From Flemingiibacterium sp045635785 (GTDB lineage Bacteria; Bacillota; Clostridia; Oscillospirales; CAG-272): a stretch of DNA of 17,474 nucleotides. Below the pieces are notes generated by a model. It was not told the origin of the DNA, did no database searches, and worked only from the letters and a program-made list of their open reading frames with translations. A program made the translations under genes and the position numbers. Each line of letters opens with the position of its first letter. Position 1 is the stretch's first letter. The DNA is taken from assembly GCA_045635785.1 (NCBI GenBank), contig JAZTWJ010000077.1, positions 1-17,474 of the forward strand, written 5' to 3'. Shown piece by piece: positions 13,463 through 17,474 of this stretch.

Positions 13463-14286
13463 TTTGACAATGCAGCTCCAATTACCGTTCCGAATTGGGA
13501 ATTTTCGGGAATGATAAAGTTCATTCCAAACATGGTGTTGAGCCCCGTAAAGATCTCTTTTGCCTGATGGAGCGTGGTCAGATTGCCGATCAGAACGATA
13601 TCCTTCAAATCGTAATTGCGCGCAGCAAAAATGGAAACCATGCCGATGGTTTCAAACACCATATTGATGATGCCCAGCGCCACGTCTCCGTTTTCCGCAA
13701 GCTCGCTGATGTTGCCGAAGTTGGAAGCGGGCATTTTTTCGGGAGCATTCGGCAGAATATTCTTTTTGATGTTGCCAATGCGCCAGTCGATCATGTCCAG
13801 ATCGCCCGTGTCCGCCAGCTCCTGAATGTGGTTGATGTCGTTCAGTCCAAGCATGCGCTTGGAAAGTCCGATCAGCGTGCCGCCGCCCACACCCGTACCG
13901 CCGAGATATTCGGGCTTCTCGCCCTTTTTGGCATGGATCAGCGCGGTTCCCGTGCCGAGGCTGGCAACAATGGCGTGATCGAGCCCCGAAAGGTACATGC
14001 CGCCAAGTCCGATGCTGTCAAATTCGGACACCAACTGACAGTTTAAGCCGTAGAGGGGCTTGGTGATTTTCGCCGAACCGACACCTGTGATCTTGACGAT
14101 CTCAATGTCGCTAAGCTCGATGCCGTTGATATCGGTGAATTTACCAAACGCACCGTAAAGCGATGTAATGGGATCCGCCGCCGATACAAAAAGCGGCTTG
14201 ATCAGTGTATGTTTACCGTCGGTTTGATCGAAGCCGACGATTTTTGTCGTGCTTCCGCCAACGTCTATGCCGATAACTACGCCCAT
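13459..14286 (-). CDS. coaW: Type II pantothenate kinase CoaW
   Basis: A 275-residue kinase of the acetate/sugar-kinase fold, close to the usual length of bacterial type II PanK. The phosphate-binding loop is GIDVGGSTTKIVGF at about 6-19. The expected catalytic glutamate is E88 in VSE88FDSIGLGG, followed by a second nucleotide-binding loop SLGTGTALI (109-117) and the family motif GGTGVGGGTLIGLSKRMLG at about 129-147. It phosphorylates pantothenate with ATP, the first step to coenzyme A, in the cytoplasm. GGAGG lies 8 bp before the ATG at 14286, and a sigma-A promoter sits just upstream. It overlaps the HAD-IIA gene by 4 bp. Type II enzymes from staphylococci are not inhibited by CoA; whether this one behaves the same is unknown. 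Confidence 0.93.
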   Translation of the reverse strand: MGVVIGIDVGGSTTKIVGFDQTDGKHTLIKPLFVSAADPITSLYGAFGKFTDINGIELSDIEIVKITGVGSAKITKPLYGLNCQLVSEFDSIGLGGMYLSGLDHAIVASLGTGTALIHAKKGEKPEYLGGTGVGGGTLIGLSKRMLGLNDINHIQELADTGDLDMIDWRIGNIKKNILPNAPEKMPASNFGNISELAENGDVALGIINMVFETIGMVSIFAARNYDLKDIVLIGNLTTLHQAKEIFTGLNTMFGMNFIIPENSQFGTVIGAALSK

Positions 14287-14318
14287 TTTTCGTTCCTCCG
14301 AGATGATATACTTTCATT

Positions 14319-14347
14319 ATTATACACGAATCGGCTGCAAATATCAA
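14319..14347 (-). promoter_or_regulatory. Sigma-A promoter for coaW
   Basis: On the minus strand TTGATA (14342-14347), a 17-bp spacer and a perfect TATAAT (14319-14324). Transcription would start near 14312, about 26 bp before the start codon. The rest of the 14287-14472 gap is AT-rich, with nothing else recognisable. Confidence 0.8.
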
Positions 14348-14472
14348 TCGTCAGTTTTACTAAAATTATCACGCAGATTGCATATTTCCTACAAACTTCA
14401 TCTTTTGCGGTCAGTTGTTGAATGCTGATAACAGATTCTATCCGTTCAATTAAACATTATCAGACTAACGAC

Positions 14473-14506
14473 AAAAAATCGCTGCACCGAAGTGCAGTGA
14501 TTTTTT
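14473..14506 (-). terminator. Terminator of the alpha ribosomal operon, after rplQ
   Basis: On the minus strand AAAAAATCACTGCAC and GTGCAGCGATTTTTT form a long stem with one A-C mismatch around a TTCG tetraloop closed by C-G, one of the most stable loops known. The final T-run makes it a standard Rho-independent terminator. On the plus strand the mismatch becomes a G-U pair, so it could also work in reverse. Confidence 0.92.
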
Positions 14507-14511
14507 ATTGC

Positions 14512-14931
14512 TTATTCAGCTTTTTCTTCTTCCTTTGCTTCAGCCTTAGCCTCAGCCTTGGGAGCAGCCTCAGCCTTAACAAGTTCAGTCTTTGTCAGCT
14601 TGATGAGTGCCATTTCAGCAGCATCACCACGGCGCGGACCAAGCTTGAAGATCTGAGTGTAACCACCGTTTACGTCAGCGTAATCGGGAGCGATTACGTC
14701 AAACAGTTTCTTAACAACATCTTCCTTCGTGATGAAAGCGAGTGCTGCACGGCGGGATGCGAGTGTATTTGCCTTGCCGAGCGTGATCATCTTTTCAGCA
14801 AGTGCGCGAACCTCCTTGGCACGAGTCAAGGTGGTTTCAATAGAGCCATTTTCGAGCAGATAGGTTACCATGCCTCTGAGCATTGCTTTTCTGTGCGCGG
14901 TAGGTCTGCCGAGCTTTCTGGTTCCGGGCAT
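14512..14931 (-). CDS. rplQ: 50S ribosomal protein L17
   Basis: A 139-residue L17 with the expected start MPGTRKLGRPTAHRKAMLRG and the conserved NGSIETTLTRAKEVRALAEKMI stretch at about 28-49. Bacterial L17 is usually about 115-130 residues; the excess here is an alanine/lysine/glutamate-rich tail from about residue 118. It is a 23S rRNA-binding protein of the large subunit near the exit tunnel. It is the last gene of the alpha operon, 67 bp after rpoA, with AAGGAGGG 7 bp before the ATG, and is followed by a strong terminator. Confidence 0.97.
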   Translation of the reverse strand: MPGTRKLGRPTAHRKAMLRGMVTYLLENGSIETTLTRAKEVRALAEKMITLGKANTLASRRAALAFITKEDVVKKLFDVIAPDYADVNGGYTQIFKLGPRRGDAAEMALIKLTKTELVKAEAAPKAEAKAEAKEEEKAE

Positions 14932-14998
14932 TGTATGTCCCTCCTTTTACGGTTTGGTGTGTGAGAGTATCTGATTTGGAACTTGCCGCCCTCGCGGA

Positions 14999-15949
14999 TC
15001 ATTCCTCTTCCTTTTTGAGATCGAGACCGAGGGAGTGTAACTTCTGGATAACTTCCTCGAGCGATTTCTTACCGAGGTTGCGGACCTTGATCATGTCCTC
15101 CTCAGTGCGGTTGGTAAGGTCTTCAACCGTGTCGATGCCGGCGCGTTTCAAACAGTTGAAACTGCGTACCGACATGTCAAGCTCCTCAATGGTCATCTCA
15201 AGAACTTTTTCCTTGATGGTTTCTTCACGCTCAACCATGATTTCTGCCTTCTTTGCCTCATCTGAAAGATCGACAAAGAGATTGAGATGCTCGTTGAGTA
15301 TCTTGGCGCCAAGTGAGATAGCTTCTTTTGCTGAAATTGTACCGTTTGTTAAAACCTCAAACGTCAACTTGTCATAATCGGTATTACTGCCGACACGCGT
15401 ATTCTCCACAGTATAGTTTACATTGTAAACCGGTGTGTAGATGGAGTCGGTGTAGATAAGTCCGATAACAGAGGGATTATTCTGCTTATTCTTTTCCTGC
15501 GAGACATAGCCTCTGCCATGATCGAAGGTCAGCTCCATATAGAAGCGTGTGCCTTCGCTGACGGTAGCGATGTGGTGATCGGGATTCAGAATTTCGATAT
15601 CAGCATCCTGCTTGATATCGCCGGCAAGGACATCAGCTTGACCATTGACGTCAATGGTGACCGTCTTCGGACCGCTGGTGTGCAGCTTCGCCGTAATTCC
15701 CTTTACATTGAGAACGATTTCGGTGACATCCTCTTTGACTCCCGGAATGGTGGAAATCTCGTGAAGAACACCGTCGATCTTAATGCTAACGACCGCAACA
15801 CCCGGAAGAGAGCTCAGTAAAACACGACGCAGGGAATTACCCAAAGTAGTGCCATAACCGCGCTCCAAAGGCTCGATAATAAATTTACCGCTCTTGCCGT
15901 CTTCGCTCAAATTAACGGTTGCTATATTAGGCTTCTCTATTTCTATCAT
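14999..15949 (-). CDS. rpoA: DNA-directed RNA polymerase subunit alpha
   Basis: A 316-residue alpha subunit. The N-terminal assembly domain (about 1-230) includes EPLERGYGTTLGNSLRRVLL at about 27-46, the dimerisation segment. A linker of about 20 residues joins it to the C-terminal domain (about 250-310), which contacts UP elements and activators through RSFNCLKRAGIDTVEDL and RNLGKKSLEEV. Length and layout are normal. AAGGAGGG precedes the ATG at 15949. It lies 67 bp downstream of rpsD. The UP-element-like A-tracts at the rRNA promoters of this same window would be read by this C-terminal domain. Confidence 0.98.
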   Translation of the reverse strand: MIEIEKPNIATVNLSEDGKSGKFIIEPLERGYGTTLGNSLRRVLLSSLPGVAVVSIKIDGVLHEISTIPGVKEDVTEIVLNVKGITAKLHTSGPKTVTIDVNGQADVLAGDIKQDADIEILNPDHHIATVSEGTRFYMELTFDHGRGYVSQEKNKQNNPSVIGLIYTDSIYTPVYNVNYTVENTRVGSNTDYDKLTFEVLTNGTISAKEAISLGAKILNEHLNLFVDLSDEAKKAEIMVEREETIKEKVLEMTIEELDMSVRSFNCLKRAGIDTVEDLTNRTEEDMIKVRNLGKKSLEEVIQKLHSLGLDLKKEEE

Positions 15950-16016
15950 TTAATAACCCTCCTTAATAATATAAACACAGCCAATAAAAACGCACTGGGT
16001 ATATAGGGGGCTGATA

Positions 16017-16613
16017 TTACTTGGAATACAATTCAACTACGAGCTGCTCTTCTACGGGGAAGTCAAGGTCTTCGCGTTGGAAGCCTGCTACAACCTTAGC
16101 AACTGCGTTTTCCTTGTCAACCTCAAGCCACTTGGGAACAATTCTGGTCTGCATAAGTTCAACAAGAGACTTGAACTTTTCAGACGATCTGCTGGTTTCA
16201 TTTACGGTGATAACATCGCCGACCTTAACGAGGATGGAAGGAATATTAGCCTTCTTGCCATTGAGGCGGAAATGATTGTGACGAACCAACTGTCTAGCTT
16301 CCTTACGGGTCTTAGCCATACCCATTCTGTACACTACGTTGTCGAGGCGGGACTCGAGGATTGCAAGCAGGTTTTCACCGGTGATGCCATCCTTCTTGGT
16401 TGCCATCTCATAGTAGTGTGCAAACTGGTTTTCCAGAACGCCGTATACGAAACGGAGCTTCTGCTTCTCACGCAGCTGCAAGCCATACTCAGAGAGCTTT
16501 CTTCTCTTATCCGCGCCGGGATTTCTGGTGGATTTCTTGTCATAGCCGAGAGCAGCGGGGCTGATATCCAGCGCTCTGCATCTCTTTACGATGGGATCAT
16601 GATTTACTGCCAT
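16017..16613 (-). CDS. rpsD: 30S ribosomal protein S4
   Basis: A 198-residue S4. It is the zinc-free (C-minus) type: the N-terminus has only C12 in KRCRALDISPAALGYDKKS instead of a four-cysteine site, as in many Clostridia. The S4 RNA-binding domain covers about 88-150 (SRLDNVVYRMGMAKTRKEAR, then RHNHFRLNGKKANIPS). S4 is a primary 16S-binding assembly protein, and in several bacteria it represses its own operon by binding its mRNA. GGAGG lies 10 bp before the ATG at 16613. The 198-bp gap to rpsK, full of hairpins, is unusually long for this operon and could be the site of such control. Confidence 0.97.
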   Translation of the reverse strand: MAVNHDPIVKRCRALDISPAALGYDKKSTRNPGADKRRKLSEYGLQLREKQKLRFVYGVLENQFAHYYEMATKKDGITGENLLAILESRLDNVVYRMGMAKTRKEARQLVRHNHFRLNGKKANIPSILVKVGDVITVNETSRSSEKFKSLVELMQTRIVPKWLEVDKENAVAKVVAGFQREDLDFPVEEQLVVELYSK

Positions 16614-16811
16614 TTTGGTAGTTCCTCCGTTATTCTAAATAATATCGGCGTATTTCGCCGACGCCAAGCAAACGAATAGCTCGGTTCTTTTGTTATGCGA
16701 CATCTGCCGCACACCACGTTCGTTACCGTGGATTTTTTGCTTCTCACGAAGCGAATGCACATCCCGTGCTCACGCGATGTGTGCTACGCGACTTGCCAAA
16801 GCAAGCCAACA
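16614..16811 (-). ncRNA. Structured rpsK-rpsD intergenic RNA (candidate S4 autoregulatory leader)
   Basis: On the minus strand five hairpins follow one another: GCTTGC / GCAAGT right after the rpsK stop (16791-16804), CACATC / GATGTG with an inner CGT / ACG (16758-16781), GCTTC-GTGA-GAAGC (16739-16752), CCACG / CGTGG (16714-16731) and TCGGCG-AAATA-CGCCGA (16645-16661). None is followed by a U-run, so none is a plain terminator. The last hairpin fills the 17-bp spacer of a possible weak promoter (TTGGCG 16662-16667, TATTAT 16639-16644). Control by S4 is inferred from position only. Confidence 0.45.
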
Positions 16812-17207
16812 TTAGACACGACGGCGCTTGGGAGGACGGCAACCGTTATGGGGAATGGGGGTTACGTCCTTAATGAGGCTAATGTCAAGACCGGTAGCCT
16901 GGAGAGCGCGGATTGCGGACTCACGACCCGAACCGGGGCCCTTAACATAAACTTCAACCGTCTTCATGCCATGCTCCATAGCAGCCTTAGCAGCGGTTTC
17001 AGAAGCCATCTGTGCAGCGTAGGGAGTGGATTTTCTGGAACCCTTGAAGCCCAGCTCGCCGGCGGAAGCCCACGATACTGCGTTGCCCGCTACGTCAGTG
17101 ATGGTAACGATTGTGTTGTTGAAGGTTGCCTGAATATGAGCGGCGCCCTTTTCGATGTTTTTGCGTTCGCGACGCTTCTTAATAACTCTCTTAGCAGCTT
17201 TTGCCAT
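16812..17207 (-). CDS. rpsK: 30S ribosomal protein S11
   Basis: A 131-residue S11 of normal length. Recognised from the basic start MAKAAKRVIKKRRERKN, then AHIQATFNNTIVTITDVAGN at about 23-42, the SSGxxGFKGSRKSTPYAAQ-type block (AGELGFKGSRKSTPYAAQ) and the C-terminal DVTPIPHNGCRPPKRRRV. It lines the mRNA channel on the 30S platform. AAGGAG lies upstream of the ATG at 17207, and the gene begins 14 bp after the rpsM stop. Confidence 0.98.
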   Translation of the reverse strand: MAKAAKRVIKKRRERKNIEKGAAHIQATFNNTIVTITDVAGNAVSWASAGELGFKGSRKSTPYAAQMASETAAKAAMEHGMKTVEVYVKGPGSGRESAIRALQATGLDISLIKDVTPIPHNGCRPPKRRRV

Positions 17208-17221
17208 CTTCAGTTCACTCC

Positions 17222-17474
17222 TTACTTCTTCTTATTTGCGATGGTCTTTGCAGGACCCTTTCTGGTTCTCGCATTCGTGTTGGTTCTGTGACCTCTTACG
17301 GGCAGACCCTTTCTGTGACGAATACCGCGATAGCAGTTGATCTCAACCATTCTCTTGATGTTCATCGCAACCTCGCGGTGCAGATCACCCTCAACGGTAT
17401 AGTTGTTTTCGATCTCGTCACGAAGCTTGGCAACCTCACTCTCGGTCAGATCCTTTGCACGCGTATCCGGATTG
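17222..17474 (-). CDS. rpsM: 30S ribosomal protein S13 (C-terminal part; 5' end outside the window)
   Basis: The last 83 codons of S13 are visible, opening with NPDTRAKDLTESEVAKLRDE and including the diagnostic EVAMNIKRMVEINCYRGIRHR followed by KGLPVRGHRTNTNARTRKGP. The stop TAA is at 17222-17224. S13 sits in the 30S head and contacts tRNA and the 50S subunit. It is the first visible gene of the rpsM-rpsK-rpsD-rpoA-rplQ order. The start lies beyond the right edge. Confidence 0.97.
   Translation of the reverse strand, partial: NPDTRAKDLTESEVAKLRDEIENNYTVEGDLHREVAMNIKRMVEINCYRGIRHRKGLPVRGHRTNTNARTRKGPAKTIANKKK

Overview
The window looks like a chromosomal segment of a spore-forming (or recently spore-forming) Clostridia-type Firmicute, probably near the Oscillospiraceae/Ruminococcaceae. 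Pointers are SpoIIP, a type II pantothenate kinase (CoaW), a zinc-less S4, DUF4364, the DUF421/DUF4363 pair, the TIGR03960/TIGR03936 radical-SAM pair, AGGAGG-type ribosome binding sites, and sigma-A promoters with near-perfect TTGACA/TATAAT boxes. No phage, transposon or CRISPR signature is visible, and most genes are ordinary core genes on the minus strand.

Layout. 1-270: leader and two tandem consensus promoters of a ribosomal RNA operon reading leftwards; the 16S gene itself should begin just outside the window. 351-1369 (+): a DUF421 membrane protein overlapped by a small DUF4363 protein. 1366-3908 (-): a B12-binding/radical-SAM protein followed by its usual partner. 4026-7813 (-): rlmB (23S rRNA 2'-O-methyltransferase), then a large membrane protein with a long acidic N-terminus and a body that reads as a P-type ATPase stripped of its catalytic motifs. 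7973-8251 (-): a double zinc-ribbon protein behind a structured, tRNA-like leader. 8611-10981 (-): a DUF4364 winged-helix protein and an orphan family 5 substrate-binding lipoprotein with a folded 5' leader. 11421-12623 (+): spoIIP behind a sigma-E-like promoter. 12665-14286 (-): coaW and a HAD-IIA phosphatase overlapping by ATGA. 14512-17474 (-): the end of the alpha ribosomal operon, rpsM (partial), rpsK, rpsD, rpoA, rplQ, with an unusually long and highly structured gap before rpsD.

How it fits together. Much of the window serves translation and transcription: the rRNA promoters, RlmB, S13/S11/S4/L17 and RpoA. SpoIIP acts in engulfment during sporulation. CoaW starts coenzyme A synthesis and may be paired with a phosphatase. 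The most unusual item is the candidate catalytically dead P-type ATPase at 4026-6821. Next are three structured RNA stretches: the leader of the zinc-ribbon gene, the leader of the substrate-binding protein, and the rpsK-rpsD spacer. All family names come from reading the translations; no database search was run.
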